This document shows positions 24,707 through 35,734 of a stretch of DNA of 64,000 nucleotides, one piece after another. This DNA comes from Cricetomys ansorgei (Eukaryota; Chordata; Mammalia; Rodentia; Nesomyidae): contig JAMJFZ010001657.1 of NCBI GenBank assembly GCA_026225945.1, positions 372,001 to 436,000 on the forward strand, given 5' to 3'. The number at the start of each line of letters is the position of its first letter. Within the stretch, counting starts at the first letter, position 1. The notes beneath the pieces were generated by a model. It searched no databases, had not been told where the DNA came from, and was given only the letters and a program-made list of their open reading frames with translations. The translations under genes were made by a program, and so were the position numbers.

Positions 24707-25075
24707 ATCTGTCTTAGTTACTGTTCTATCACCCTGATGAAACACCATAGCCAAGGCAACTTAGCAAAGGAAGCACTTAATTAGGGGCTTGCCTACAGTT
24801 TCAGAGGTTTAGTCCATGGTCGTCCTGGAGACAGGCAGGCAGGCATGGTGCTGGAGCAGTAGTTGAGAGCTCACATCAGATCCACAAGAAGCCAGCAGGG
24901 AGGGAGCAAAACTTACCCGGCGTGGGTTTTTAAAACCTCAAAGCCGACCTCCAGTGGCACACATCCTTTCAACAAGGCCACACCTTCTAATCCTTCCTAA
25001 ACATTCCACTAACTGGGACCAGGCATTCAAACACACGAGCCGGTGGAAGCCATTCTCGTTCAAACCACCACAAGA
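24707..25075 (+). repeat. rodent interspersed repeat, sense
   Basis: TTAGTTACTGTTCTATCACC, GAAACACCATAGCCAAGGC, TCAGAGGTTTAGTCCATGG, AACAAGGCCACACCTTC and CATTCTCGTTCAAACCACC. Common rodent element, related to the 21040 and 41855 copies. Family name uncertain. Confidence 0.65.
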
Positions 25076-25230
25076 TCCCGAGAGGAAGAAGTTTGAGGAA
25101 TAAATAAATAAGCCAAGTAGTAGGATCTTTTAATTATAGAGTGATACAATATATTTATTACTATGTTGGCTTCCTGGTTTTCAATTTTTTTTTAAATGCT
25201 ATTTAAAAATAAGAATAAAAAGATTGAGTA

Positions 25231-25345
25231 GGCGGGGTATGGTGGTACACACCTTTAACCCCCACCCTGGGGAAGTACAGGCAAGTGAATCTCTGTGACT
25301 TCCAGGCCATCTAGGGTCACATAGTGAGAATCTGTCTCAAGAATA
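25231..25345 (+). mobile_element. old B1 SINE
   Basis: GGCGGGGTATGGTGGTACAC, CTCTGTGACTTCCAGGCC, GAATCTGTCTCAAG. Confidence 0.65.
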
Positions 25346-26735
25346 AATTAAATAGTCTAGAGACACAAGTTCACAGGTGTCTGTCTGTTTACACATATAA
25401 AAGTCATTAATAATTTAACAGAGTCCTCAATGTGAAGGTAAGGAAAGATGTAGAAACCAGCGGCATATGACATGAATGAATGCTAACACAGAGCACATAG
25501 ACATTCATTTTCCTAAAAACAAAGTTGGGGGGGCATTTAGAATCATGGGGGAAAATCATAATGAGTAGGTGTAAGATAATTTATGATTTATTTTTGAACA
25601 TGAAGGCTTGAGAGTATTTATAGGAAGTCCTAGGTGAAGAAACACTTAATTTAGAAAGGCCACAACTAAAAGAAGCTGATAATGTGAATTTTTCATACTG
25701 CTGAATAGGAGTGGTGGAGGGAGAAATAATTCTGAATTCTATATTTCTTACCTAGTGCCTTTCTGGCAAGCTACACTCAATAAAACCCACGGTTCCTAGG
25801 CCAAACGTACTATCTGATAGTAAGGTCTCTTCTCTCGCCTTCTGCTATAACAACTTGTGCTGATGACTGATGGCTCTCTGACCTTTGAGGACAGGCATTG
25901 CCAAAGCCATCTGTCCGTCCTCACGGAGGCCCTGTGTGATCTGGTGATACCCTGGTGTTCACCGGCCTATAGCCTAAGTGGAATGAAATTAGTCCTTTGA
26001 TGTCTATGGTGGCAGTCAGCAGCTGGACATCACACAGTGTTCCCGGGCCTCCAGGCAGCACCACCTCATTCCAAATCTACCAGGCAGGGAAACACATAAT
26101 GATTGAAAATATCAAAAAGCCACTAAAACTCAGTTTTCAATGTTTCATTTCTTCTCATAAATTTTATTGCTTTGCCTCATAAACTGTGCTTCAAGAAGGC
26201 AAGGGTTTGCAGATATGTGACAAAAACCAGCAAATTCTGGACTCATGATCAAAGATGGTAAAAACCCAAGCCGGAGAATGCCCTGGGTGAATACAAGAGC
26301 TTTCAACAAGTAGCACATACCACCAAGGGCCTTCACATAGCTCTCCCTTTGAGATTCTAAAAGTCTGGAGAAGTGGGGGCCCAGGTGCCCCTGTTTTAGT
26401 AACTCAAGAGGAGAAAGAACCTGAATCTGGGCTTAGAGACAGACACCTGTAGAGCATCCCGTCCCCTCATTTGTGCTCTTAGTCTAGAATGTGTGCATTC
26501 TCTTTCAGGACCTCGAGTCAGTTCCCTGGTCTCTGTTAATCCATCATCCTCATTATGACATCTCCAAAGTCTCAACATTCAGCATGAACCTGCATAGATA
26601 ACACAAGTATGTATTCCATTCTCTGAAACTCCCAAACAGAAGGAGCACTCTAGCAAGCCTTGGCAGGCAAAGAACCTCCACGTTAGTGATAGAAAGTCCA
26701 TAACTGAGTCCGTTTGGAATGCTATGAAGATCATG

Positions 26736-26890
26736 GGGCTGGAGAGACAGCTTGACAATTGAACACTTGAGTCCAGTTCCTAGTACCCACTGCCTTTAAC
26801 TCCAGTTCCAGGGGAATCTCTCGCCCTCTGCTGGCCTCTTCAGGCACTTACACTCACATGCACTATCCCATGCACAGACTTTATTTTTTT
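26736..26890 (+). mobile_element. B3 SINE
   Basis: GGGGCTGGAGAGACAGCTTG, CTCCAGTTCCAGGGGAATCT. Confidence 0.75.
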
Positions 26891-27694
26891 TAATTTAAAG
26901 TTATAAAGGTCAGTGTCAAGGATATGGATGCATTCTATAGTTTCTAATATTGGGGTGCTTGTGCCTTTTATAAGCATTCCCTGGGCCCCTCAGACCATGC
27001 TGATATTCACTGTGTTTGCCTCATCAGAGCCCAATAGGTAAGTCATGCTATTTTGTCAGAATGGCTACATTGCCATTCCATTTGCTTTTGTGTCATATGC
27101 CTTTGCCTACTTTATAACATCTTAATTCTCCCTATGTTACATCACAACTGGGAAGTGTGAACAATTTGTGTTCACTAAGACTTTCAATATAGAAGTTATT
27201 TGACCTCAGTTACTCAGAAATAATAAACGAAGTTTTTTTTTTCCCCCGCATCTCACAAGCCTATGTATAGTTTCAAATCTGAATGTCTTAAAACACTGAC
27301 AAATTAGCATGATGACACATCAAGGGTTTCCCTTCTCATTATCATGGAAATGAGTTAAATAATTTTCCTTCATAAATGGAGCCTTGACTCACACAGCTCC
27401 AGAAACATGAGGTGACGCAGATCGTTAGCTGCACGTCTCTCCACCTTCCCTCTCTGCTATGTGGTCACCATCTGTGCCCACAGCCAGCCAGCATTTGATA
27501 AATGTCCTTAAAGTGAACGATGGTCGTGTCCACTGCATGCTGCCTCCTGGTACAGAGCCTCATTGGAACACAGAAATGTTCTTGCTATTGAAAGGTTCAA
27601 TAACCATGCAGCAAAACTTCGCACTCCAGGGCCGCGGCACGGAGAGGCTGTCCTCATTCCAGCCTCTGACTCTTGGTTGCCTCCCTCCTCTGCC

Positions 27695-28183
27695 ATGAGG
27701 GTCCTGCTCTCAATCCTGGGCGTTCTCACCTTGCTATCCACAGTTCCTCTGGGTAAGACAAAAGCTTCTCATTCCGGGGATATGAAAATAGAGGTGAAAG
27801 GCAGCACAAGGTATGTAAGAAAAAAGGAGAGTGGGAATTAGAAGGTGGGAGAGGAGTGGAGAGGCGCTTCCTCCACCGTCGTCTGGGTTCACGGAATGCT
27901 GTCAGCACTAGGCAAAGGCCTGCGCTATGTGTTTCTTTAAAGCTAGTTGAAACGCGTGTGGTTTTACTTAATCGGTGTGGGAATCACATAAAGTTGAAGG
28001 TGCCACTTGAATTCATTTTTAATGCTTATCAGTATATATCAATTATATATAAGACTGGACTTCATTGTGACATTTCCATACATGTACATGACATATTTCA
28101 ATCATATCCAACTCCAGATCTTGTCCCCACCACCCTCTCCTTAACCCCTTTCCTCCTCCCAACTAGCTGTCTACCTCTACCTC

Positions 28184-28222
<39 letters not shown>

Positions 28223-28425
28223 TCAGTGGATTCCCTTGGGTCTGTTTGTGGTTTGGGGGGTTTCCATTTTGTTCTGTTTTAGATAATAATATAGTCACAT
28301 AATTTTCCCCTTCCCTTTCCTACCTCAAGCCCTCCCATATGCCCCTATTTGCTCTCTTTCAAATTCATGGCTTCTTTTTTCATTAACTGTTGTTATATGC
28401 ATTATATATAATACATATTATTATA

Positions 28426-28463
<38 letters not shown>

Positions 28464-28493
28464 CCAAATACAATCTGTTCAATCTGTATAATG

Positions 28494-28545
<52 letters not shown>

Positions 28546-28916
28546 TTTTTTTCAGGGCTGACCATTTGGTATTGGATAACCAATTATTGTGCTCTTCTCT
28601 GAGGAAGACTATTACTCCCACTCTCAGCAATTCTTAGCTGCCTATAGTTCTTTGTCCAGGGTTGGGGTCTCTCATTGGTCTCTCCCTATTGTTCTTGTCA
28701 TTGTTCAGCTCATGTTTAGGCAGTCATGTTATGGGTGTGGCTTCTGACATTCACAGCAAATGCCCTGACCCTCTGGCTCCTATGTTTTTTCCACCCCGTC
28801 TTCCACTGTGTTCCCAGAGCCTTAGATGCAATAGGTGCAGGAGTGTTTTGTAGATGTATCCTTGGGACTGGGCTCCACAACTCTGCATTTTGATTGGTTG
28901 TGGTTTTCTATAGTGA

Positions 28917-28973
<57 letters not shown>

Positions 28974-30692
28974 TTCCTTTTTTGGCCTTCCTTCCTTCCC
29001 TCCTTTCTTCCTTCCTTCTTCCATGTATAATCCAATGAGTCTCAGGGTTGTCTACAGAAGCATGTGTGGGAATTTGTTCTCAAGAACATGGGTGAATTAC
29101 AAGTGGTTATATCACTGAAGAAAATGTCTCTCCCTCCCCCCATCAACTATTAGCTGAGTATAACTGCTCAGGAAGGGGTGTGACCCAGTAGCCCCACCCT
29201 CCCCATGGCAGGAGGTTGATGGGCATCTTGTGCAGGTTATCACAGATGCTGTAAGATCATCATGTCATACCCAGAATTCAGTATCTCTCACACACAATCC
29301 TTGCCGCTTTCCACAATGATCCCTGAGCCCTGAGGGGGGTGATACAGATGTTTCTTTTACAGCTGGGCATCTGGCCATCATTTCTTCTCTGTACTATGAC
29401 CATCTTTGCAGTCAGTGATGCTCAGGGCAGAGAGAAGCTTCTCTACCAGCTTTGACAGCAGCACTGATTTATGGGCATAAGCAGCTACTTAGAGGGTATT
29501 GGCAGGTATATATGTCCATTAGCAAAATACCAGCAGCCTTCCTAGGGCTTATGGCCTCCCCAGACACTGGCTTTTGACCAGGTTTGCAGCACGAGATGTG
29601 TTCACAGGATAAGACTTCCTACGGATCCACCAAGGAGTTCAGTCTGTATTGTTGTACACGGAGCTTACAGCTGGATAGAACTGTTAGTGACAATCCTCCC
29701 TAGAAGCCCGAAAAACACCTTTCTGCACTATGAGGGCAAGCCAGTCAGAGGAAGCTTCAACACTGTTCCAGTTCAACGTTCTATGTCCTGTGACCAAGGC
29801 ATGTGGCATTGTCAGCAACAGGCTCTTACCATCAAGTTCTGCTAGGCAATCAACAACAATTTCACCTTAATTATTAGCCAAATGCTAAATAATCAATTTA
29901 GTCTTCCCAGATTAAGTTTAAAATATGCTAGTATTATATAATGAATACATATACCTGGATCTACATGATTGCCTATTGGTTTGTCTTTTTGAATGCATAC
30001 ACTACCTAAAGTACATTTTACTAACTACAATTAAAGATTTCCATGACCATTAGTGTTTATATTTTTATTGGGACATAATATAACATAAAACTTACTCTTT
30101 TCAAGTTTGCCCTTCAGTAATTTCAGTATATCTATGAAATTGGCAGCCATCACCACTATGTATTCTAAAGACATTCATATCCTTCCTCCCTCTCCTGAAA
30201 TCTTTCCCACTCAAGACTTTGACTATAGACACTATAATACAACCCACGGCCCTTTGGTCTGGCTCTTTCCACTTAGAGCAATGTTTCCAAATTCTGTCCC
30301 TGCCCCAATACTTCATTCCTTCTGTTATTGAACACTGTTCCGCCAGAGTGATTAAAAGCACTGGCTGTTCTTCCGGAGGACCAGGGTTCTATTCCCAGCA
30401 CCCACATGGTGACTCACAAACATTTGTAACTCCAGCCCCAGGGGGTTCTATGCCCTCTTCTGGACTCTAAGGTTATTGCATGCATGTGGTGCACAGACAT
30501 ACATACAGACAAAACACACATATACATAAATTTAAAAAAATAATAATAGAGAACCTACTAAAATGAATTAATTTGTCATTTGTTTGTTTTTGGGAACAGG
30601 GTTTCTCTGTGGAGCCCTGGCTGACCTCTGTAGACCAGGCTGGCTTTGAACTCAGAGATCTGCCTGCCCGCCGGGATTAAAGGCATGTGCCA

Positions 30693-30752
<60 letters not shown>

Positions 30753-33700
30753 CCCACATGTTTGGCATCAATTGGTGGATATACAGGTTGCTCTGCTTTA
30801 AAAATTGTGCCGATGTTTTCAGTTCTCCTGGGCACAAACTTGGGAACTGAACTTTTGTGCTCTGTGGGAATTCTGTGATTTTGAGGACTTGCTAAACTGC
30901 ATCCCTGTTTGCTCTATTTCGCATCACCACAGTGGTGCACAAGGTGACAGTCTCCACACGTCGACACCAGCACTTGCTCTTGCCTGCTGTCTGCCCTTCT
31001 ATTCTTCACGACAGTTAAATGATGAAGATGAAGTGACAGCCTGTTGTAATTATTGAATTTCTCTATCAGGAATGATGGATGCATTTTTAAAATGTATTTA
31101 TTTATTAGAATTTTTCTTCTCTCATATATTTCATTCCAACACCCTTTGGACCCTCCCTTCATTCCTCCCAGCTCCCCCCATCTTCCCTGTCCCCAGATCT
31201 AGCCCCCCCCATCCTCCCACTCCCACCTCCTCCTTTCCCCAAGAAATAGCAGTCTTCCCAGGGTCACTCCTCAAACATGGCAAAGGTTGGAACAGGGTCA
31301 TACACAATTCCCTGCTTCAATGTTGGACTAGGGAACCCAACAGGGGGGCGAGTACTCAAGGGTGAGCAAGAGCAGAAGAAAGCCATTTCTTCCCGTGTCA
31401 GCGAGAAAGGTCTCCAGGAAACGTCACACAACCATCCCCAAACTAATCCCTGATGAGAAATTGGAGGCCACCACTATTAGCTTAGCCTGCTCATATTTAT
31501 GCGTAGGACATGAAAAGGGACAGCCAGATAAGGACAGGACTCTATCAGCAAGGATGAGTGAGCTCCACGCCACCCGAATGTGTGTGCCACTGCCTGGTTG
31601 TGTCACTGTGCTCTAAACTTTATAGAAATGGAGTTGTGTATATATACTTTCGTGTATGTAAAATTTTACTGCACATTACATTTATGAAATTCATCTGCAC
31701 GGTCTCTATAAAGCTGTGCACAGCTGTGCTCATTTAATTTTAATACTATATAGCATTCTATAATAGAGCCCAGAATTCCTAGGATTCAACACGAACAAAT
31801 GAATGAATGTGATAAGCCATATTAATAGAATGAAGGACAAAATCCATGTCGGTAGATGGAGAAAAGGCATTTGACAAAATTCAATGCCCCTCTACAGTGA
31901 AATCTCTCAACAGATTATGCATAAAGAAAATACAACATAGCACAGTAAAGGCCACATATGGCAAGCCCATAATATTCAACATGAAATCCTGAAGACTTCT
32001 CTTCTAAGGTCAGAAATGGGTATGCCTACTAACAGTTTCTATTAACCTAAGACTAAAAATGCTAGCCTGCTGCAGAAGTTTATTTTTACTTATATATAAA
32101 ATAATTGTTTTATTCACTGTTGGGTGAGGGGCTGTCTAGCTCAGATGCTCGGGCTTCCAGTATAGCGCTGACCAGTGTAGTGCTGACCAGGAGGATGGTG
32201 GTTCCCTCTGCTGAGATCTGGAAGCATTTGCACATATGAAAGCATCTCCCTGTCTTCTTTGGTGAGCTGCATTATAGCTGTACAACTACAAATGGTGCCT
32301 GCAACGTGGAGCCCAGTGGCATTAGGGGCTGCAGTGTGGCTCAGTGGTAGAGAAATTGTCTAGCATGTGCAGGCCTAAAAGTTCAATCCCTAGTACTGTC
32401 AAAAAAAAAAAGGGCAGGGGTCTTTGGAGAATTGCTGAGTCTGTCACTGTGAGAGGCCAGGAGAGGCTATTGGTGAAGGTGCAGCCCAGTTGCAGCAAGG
32501 GACCCCAGAAGTTTCTGAGATGCCAATACCATGGGATGACTACCAAGAATAGCAGGAGCAGTGGTATGAGCCAGCCAGACCCTGGAGGACAAACTGGCTA
32601 CAGAGGTCAGAGAAGAGAAGTGACCCAAGCCCTTTGGAGGAGCCCAGAAGATAGTGAGTGAATTCCAGATAATTAGACACTGATAATGTTTTTCTGCTGT
32701 CCAAAGATATTGTGAAAATCTTGATGTTTGGTTTTATTTTGTCTGTGCATTAGTAGCCATCATGATTGTTCATCTTGTAAATGGTTTTGCTGGTGTAGTG
32801 TTAAATTGTGTTTTAGAGATAAAGCAGATTTTTTTGGTTAGCTTATACAGAAAACGGGAAATGTTGTGGAAGTTTATTTTTAGTCATACTTAAAATAATT
32901 GTATTTGTACACTGCTGGAAAAAGGAGTGCATAGACCTTGGCATTTTGTGTTGTTTCAGGAGTTGGATTTCTGTGGGGGATGTTTGATTGCTCATGATCT
33001 TCATGTGCTATCAGTAGAACACCTGAGGAGTTCTGAATCAATAAAAAGCACCTGAGCTGAGCGCTCTGGGTTCTACTGTCGAGGTGGCGCTTGCCGTGAT
33101 GGTTCTCTCTGCTGAGGTCTGGCAGGGTTTGCAGATATGAACATGCCTCCTTGTTCTGTTTGCTAAGCTCCCAGAGCAGAGTTCAACTACACTAGCCAGA
33201 GCAAGAAGGAAAGCAAAGGGGAAAACTAGAAAAGCGGACCAGCTGTTTCCGATGGTGTCCCCCTGCACCCAGTACTCGGCACTCCGCATCCTCCGCTTCC
33301 TGAACCCCCTCCCCAGCTCTTCCTCCTTTTTCTCTGATAGTCTCCATCCTACTTAGATGTTTCCATTTATTCTAGATTCCATGTATGACAGAAAACATGC
33401 AAGATTGGGTATGGTGACACGTACTTGTAATCTCACCATTTCCAAGGTTGAGCCAGGAGGATTGCCATGAGTTCAAACATAGCCTGGGCTACAGAGTAAG
33501 TCCCAGGCCATTCAACGCTACATAGTGCCAATCTGTTTCAAAAGCCAAAAGGAAAAGAGAAAAAGAAAAAAAAAGATGAAATATGCTTTCTTTCTGGTCT
33601 GGCTGGTTTTGCATAATATGGTCTTGGTTCCATTTATTTTCCGTCGAATGGCGTTCCATCTTTACAGCTTGATCCACTTCTCTATCCACTCGTCTGTGAG

Positions 33701-34685
33701 CAAGCACGTAGACTGATCCCAGGATGCATCTACTATGAACACATTTGAAGTAATTTTGCTTCAGGATCACCCTATGCAGAAATGTATAGCGAGTGCTTCT
33801 CGGCCCCTTCTCAGTGCTTGCCTCATTTTCCGGCTCTCTCCCAAAGAAGCCATCATTCGCCGACACTTACCTTATCTGTGTTTTCTCTTGCATCCGTTTT
33901 TCATGTTGTTTTTCTTACATTCTGGGAAAGTTCTTTATTCTTTTCTTAAATCATGAAATATTTTAAACAATAAAAATAGCAAATAAAGGGCCCTAGAGAG
34001 ATAGCTCAGTGGTTAAGAGCCCCGGCTGCTCTATCATAGAACCCGACTTCAATTTCCAGAGCTCTCATGACAGCTCACGGTCATCTATAACTGCAGTTCG
34101 GAGGGATCTGACACCTTCTTCTGGCCACCTCTGGGACCAAGTGTGCACATGGTGCACAAATATACATGCAGGTGACACATTCATACACATCAAGCACATT
34201 TTTAAAAATTAAATTAGTTCTAAAAATTAAAAAGTAACAAATAAAGAGACTGGAGAGATGGTTGCGCAGTTGAGCGCATGCACTGCTCTTGCAAAGGACC
34301 TAAGTTTGATTCCTAGCACCCATGTCAGGTGGCCTACAACCACTTGTAACTCCAGTTCCAGGGATCCAACACCCTCTTCTGGACTTCATGGGCACCCATA
34401 CACAAGTGGCAGGCAGACAGACAGACAGACAGACAGACACACACACACATTTTAAAAGTCATAAAAACAAATCTTTTACAAAACAGTAACAAGCAATACA
34501 GTGAAATATATTTGTCTTCTCTTTTCAAAGCCAGAAGCTTCCTCAACAATCAGGACTGTTTTACACAGTTCCGCCACTGCAGAATGGAGTGCAATGCTAA
34601 CGAATATGCAACCAGATATTGTGAGGACTGGACAATCTGCTGTCATTTAAAGAAGAAAGAACTAAAGAAGAAAAGGATGTGGTGA
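27695..34685 (+). CDS. DEFB131: beta-defensin, DEFB131-like (two exons)
   Basis: Secreted defensin of 70 residues. Exon 1 (27695-27752) encodes MRVLLSILGVLTLLSTVPL, close to the human DEFB131 leader, and ends at GTAAGA. Exon 2 (34531-34685) follows CTTTTCAAAG, and the junction codon is Ala in an ARSF start shared with human DEFB131. Mature cysteine spacing is C-x6-C-x3-C-x9-C-x5-CC, with CRMECNANEYATRYCEDWTICC closely matching the human peptide. The C-terminal tail is strikingly lysine-rich (two KKK runs, ending RMW), giving an estimated net charge of about +5. The intron is 6,778 bp, by far the longest of the cluster, swollen by Lx/L1 sequence, microsatellites and a complete ERV. AATAAA is at 34760. 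The frame is intact. Confidence 0.93.
28186..28543 (+). repeat. cluster of (CT)n, (TA)n and (CA)n arrays
   Basis: (CT)n 28186-28219, (TA)n 28429-28461, (CA)n 28496-28543, all within the Lx 3'UTR copy. Confidence 0.96.
28921..28970 (+). repeat. (CT)n microsatellite
   Basis: About 24 perfect CT units. Confidence 0.98.
30020..30340 (-). mobile_element. old L1 3'UTR fragment, antisense
   Basis: GGCAGCCATCACCACTATG and CTTTCCACTTAGAGCAATGT correspond to L1 3'UTR segments read in antisense. Confidence 0.45.
30345..30533 (+). mobile_element. B3 SINE
   Basis: AAAGCACTGGCTGTTCTTCC, GTTCTATTCCCAGCACCCAC, CATACATAC-type tail. 5' end truncated. Confidence 0.8.
30586..30694 (-). mobile_element. B1 SINE, antisense
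   Basis: ACAGGGTTTCTCTGTGGAGC, TAGACCAGGCTGGCTTTGAA, GGGATTAAAGGCATGTGCC; runs into a (CA)n array. Confidence 0.85.
30694..30750 (+). repeat. (CA)n microsatellite
   Basis: About 28 perfect units directly after an antisense B1. Confidence 0.98.
31080..31560 (-). mobile_element. rodent L1 3'UTR fragment, antisense
   Basis: TTATTTATTAGAATTTTTC, CACCCTTTGGACCCTCCC, then C-rich sequence, as in rodent L1 3' ends. Confidence 0.4.
31770..32067 (+). mobile_element. old L1 ORF2 fragment, reverse transcriptase region (left part)
   Basis: Reads in sense as degraded L1 ORF2. GAAAAGGCATTTGACAAAAT near 31859 encodes the EKAFDKIQ motif of L1 reverse transcriptase. It is interrupted by the ERV at 32068 and continues at 33192. 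Multiple stops. Confidence 0.75.
32068..32290 (+). repeat. 5' LTR of the small ERV
   Basis: Begins TGCTGCAGAAG and ends CAACTACA. It aligns with 32862-33191 at both ends but lacks the middle section, which in the 3' copy contains the AATAAA signal. Confidence 0.85.
32293..32312 (+). other. retroviral primer-binding site (tRNA-Lys-like)
   Basis: TGGTGCCTGCAACGTGGAGC starts two bases after the 5' LTR. The general form TGG-GCC-AACGTGG-GC is that of tRNA-Lys sites, with an extra base or two and substitutions. Confidence 0.7.
32324..32412 (+). mobile_element. ID-like SINE inside the ERV
   Basis: GGGGCTGCAGTGTGGCTCAG, TGGTAGAGAAATTGTCTAGC, GTTCAATCCCTAGTACTG, then 12 A. Confidence 0.7.
32862..33191 (+). 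repeat. 3' LTR of the small ERV
   Basis: Begins TGTTGTGGAAG and ends CAACTACA. Contains AATCAATAAAAAGCACC as the likely polyadenylation region. Confidence 0.85.
33192..33260 (+). mobile_element. old L1 ORF2 fragment (right part, after the ERV)
   Basis: CTAGCCAGAGCAAGAAGG continues the L1 reading (GCCAGAGCAA-type segment of ORF2) that was cut at 32067. Confidence 0.6.
33330..33800 (-). mobile_element. old L1 3' end, antisense, split by a B1-like SINE
   Basis: GGTTTTGCATAATATGG, TCGAATGGCGTTCCATC and TTGATCCACTTCTCTATCC are antisense L1 3'UTR landmarks. The SINE occupies about 33405-33545. Confidence 0.55.
33405..33545 (+). mobile_element. old B1-like SINE
   Basis: GGGTATGGTGACACGTACTT, CAGGAGGATTGCCATGAGTT, AGCCTGGGCTACAGAGTAAG. 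Confidence 0.6.
33990..34222 (+). mobile_element. B3 SINE
   Basis: CCTAGAGAGATAGCTCAGTG, GTTAAGAGCCCCGGCTGCTC. Confidence 0.8.
34247..34480 (+). mobile_element. B3 SINE, 50 bp before DEFB131-like exon 2
   Basis: GACTGGAGAGATGGTTGCGC, TGCACTGCTCTTGCAAAGG, with a (GACA)n tail at 34413-34440. It brings B3 sequence close to the exon 2 acceptor at 34529-34530. Confidence 0.85.
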
Positions 34686-34759
34686 CATGTTGAACTCCAT
34701 CTTCTTCAGACTAAAAGAAAAGACACCAAAAGTATTTAAAAGCTCCTTATCTACTTAAG

Positions 34760-34765
34760 AATAAA
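34760..34765 (+). promoter_or_regulatory. polyadenylation signal of the DEFB131-like gene
   Basis: AATAAA, 75 bases after the TGA stop. Confidence 0.65.
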
Positions 34766-35159
34766 TGGTACAATGAGTAAAAGGAAGTTCATGATAATTG
34801 CATGCTTAGATGGTCGTATTGAAATAAATGCATATTTTATCACTTCTTTACAGTCTATGTTCACATGTGTAATTCTTACCAGATTGTGTTTTCAACTATA
34901 TACAAGGTTGGCCTTAGCAATGGTAATCAAAATCAGTGGGTTATTTTTTAGGAAGGAGGAGAAGAAGAAAAAGGAGAAATGTTCTTATCTGTCAGATGAG
35001 GTAAGAATACTGTCTATAATGAGATACCATGATGACTACATAAATTAGAATGTGTTAGTTGATCTTTCTACACTCTCATAGGCCCTTCTGGCTTTAAGGG
35101 TTTCTGTCAAGGAGTCCAGTGTTACCTAATACCTTTGTAAGAGATGGAATTTTTCTTTC

Positions 35160-35689
35160 CTTTAAGCTTTCAAGGTTTTAACTATAATATGTAGTGGGGA
35201 ATTTCTTTTCTGGTTTTGTCTACTTGGTGTTCTAGCATCTCGGTCTGGATTTGGGAATTTTTCTTCTATGATTTCACCGAAAATATTTTCTATGCGTTTG
35301 TTGTGGTATTCTTCTTCTCCTGTGTCCATAATTTGGAGGCTATATCCCATGATATCCCAGAATTCTCCCACATTTCGTTCGTTGGTTTTTTTCTCATTGA
35401 CCTTTACTAAGCGATCCAACTCCCTTTCTTTGTCTTAAATCTCTGACTCTTATGTTTTTGACATGATCCATTCGGTTGCTGAGAATTTCCGCTGAAGTTT
35501 TTAATTGGTTTGCTGTTTTTCATTTCCAGCATCATTTCAGTTTGGGTTTTCTCGGTTTCATCCATCTCTTTGTTTTTATCTCCTTTGGCTTGTAATGTTT
35601 GTTAATTCTTTGGGTGTTCTTCCAGGTCATTCTCAGTAGGACGTATCACTACGGGACTTATGTTTTTCTGGAGGTGACAAATTCTGTGT

Positions 35690-35690
<1 letters not shown>
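35160..35690 (-). mobile_element. possible rodent L1 5'UTR/ORF1 fragment, antisense
   Basis: ATGATTTCACCGAAAATATT, GCGTTTGTTGTGGTATTCTT and TTGGAGGCTATATCCCATG look like antisense L1 5' sequence. The family is uncertain. Confidence 0.35.

Positions 35691-35721
<31 letters not shown>
35689..35721 (+). repeat. (GT)n microsatellite
   Basis: About 15 GT units with one interruption. Confidence 0.95.
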
Positions 35722-35734
35722 TGTTTTAATAGTT

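Larger units (their letters stand above)
19623..27694. other. intergenic, DEFB130-like to DEFB131-like
   Basis: Contains B1, B3 and B4 SINEs, URR1, the U6 pseudogene and two classes of rodent interspersed repeat. 20300-21040, 22480-23580 and 25350-26730 show nothing recognisable. No defensin exon was found here on either strand. Confidence 0.6.
28100..29860 (-). mobile_element. Lx-type L1 3'UTR, antisense (intron of DEFB131-like)
   Basis: CAAATTCATGGCTTC, TTCAGGGCTGACCATTTGG, GATAACCAATTATTGTGCTC, TGCCTATAGTTCTTTGTCC and GGTTGATGGGCATCTTGTG occur in the order of the rodent Lx 3' region. Two (CT)n, one (TA)n and one (CA)n arrays lie within it. Confidence 0.6.
32062..33197 (+). mobile_element. 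small non-autonomous class II (ERVK-type) endogenous retrovirus
   Basis: A complete LTR-internal-LTR element of about 1.1 kb. The 6-bp target duplication CTAGCC is perfect at 32062-32067 and 33192-33197. The 5' LTR is 32068-32290 and the 3' LTR 32862-33191. Both begin with TG, share GAAGTTTATTTTTA and AAAATAATTG, and end CAACTACA. The 5' copy has lost an internal block. A primer-binding site TGGTGCCTGCAACGTGGAGC (32293-32312) resembles the tRNA-Lys site of betaretroviruses with changes. A purine tract with AAAACGGGAAA (32851-32861) precedes the 3' LTR. The internal 550 bp has no gag, pol or env coding and carries an ID-like SINE at 32324-32412. It sits inside an old L1 copy. It is incapable of autonomous movement. 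Confidence 0.88.

Noticed and set aside
32344..32661. 105-codon frame inside the small ERV.
   Set aside because: It begins in the ID-like SINE and shows no gag, pro, pol or env similarity. Treated as non-coding.
34413..34449. (GACA)n and CA units looked like a possible short CRISPR-like repeat.
   Set aside because: Simple microsatellite tail of a B3 SINE in a mammalian genome. No spacers.
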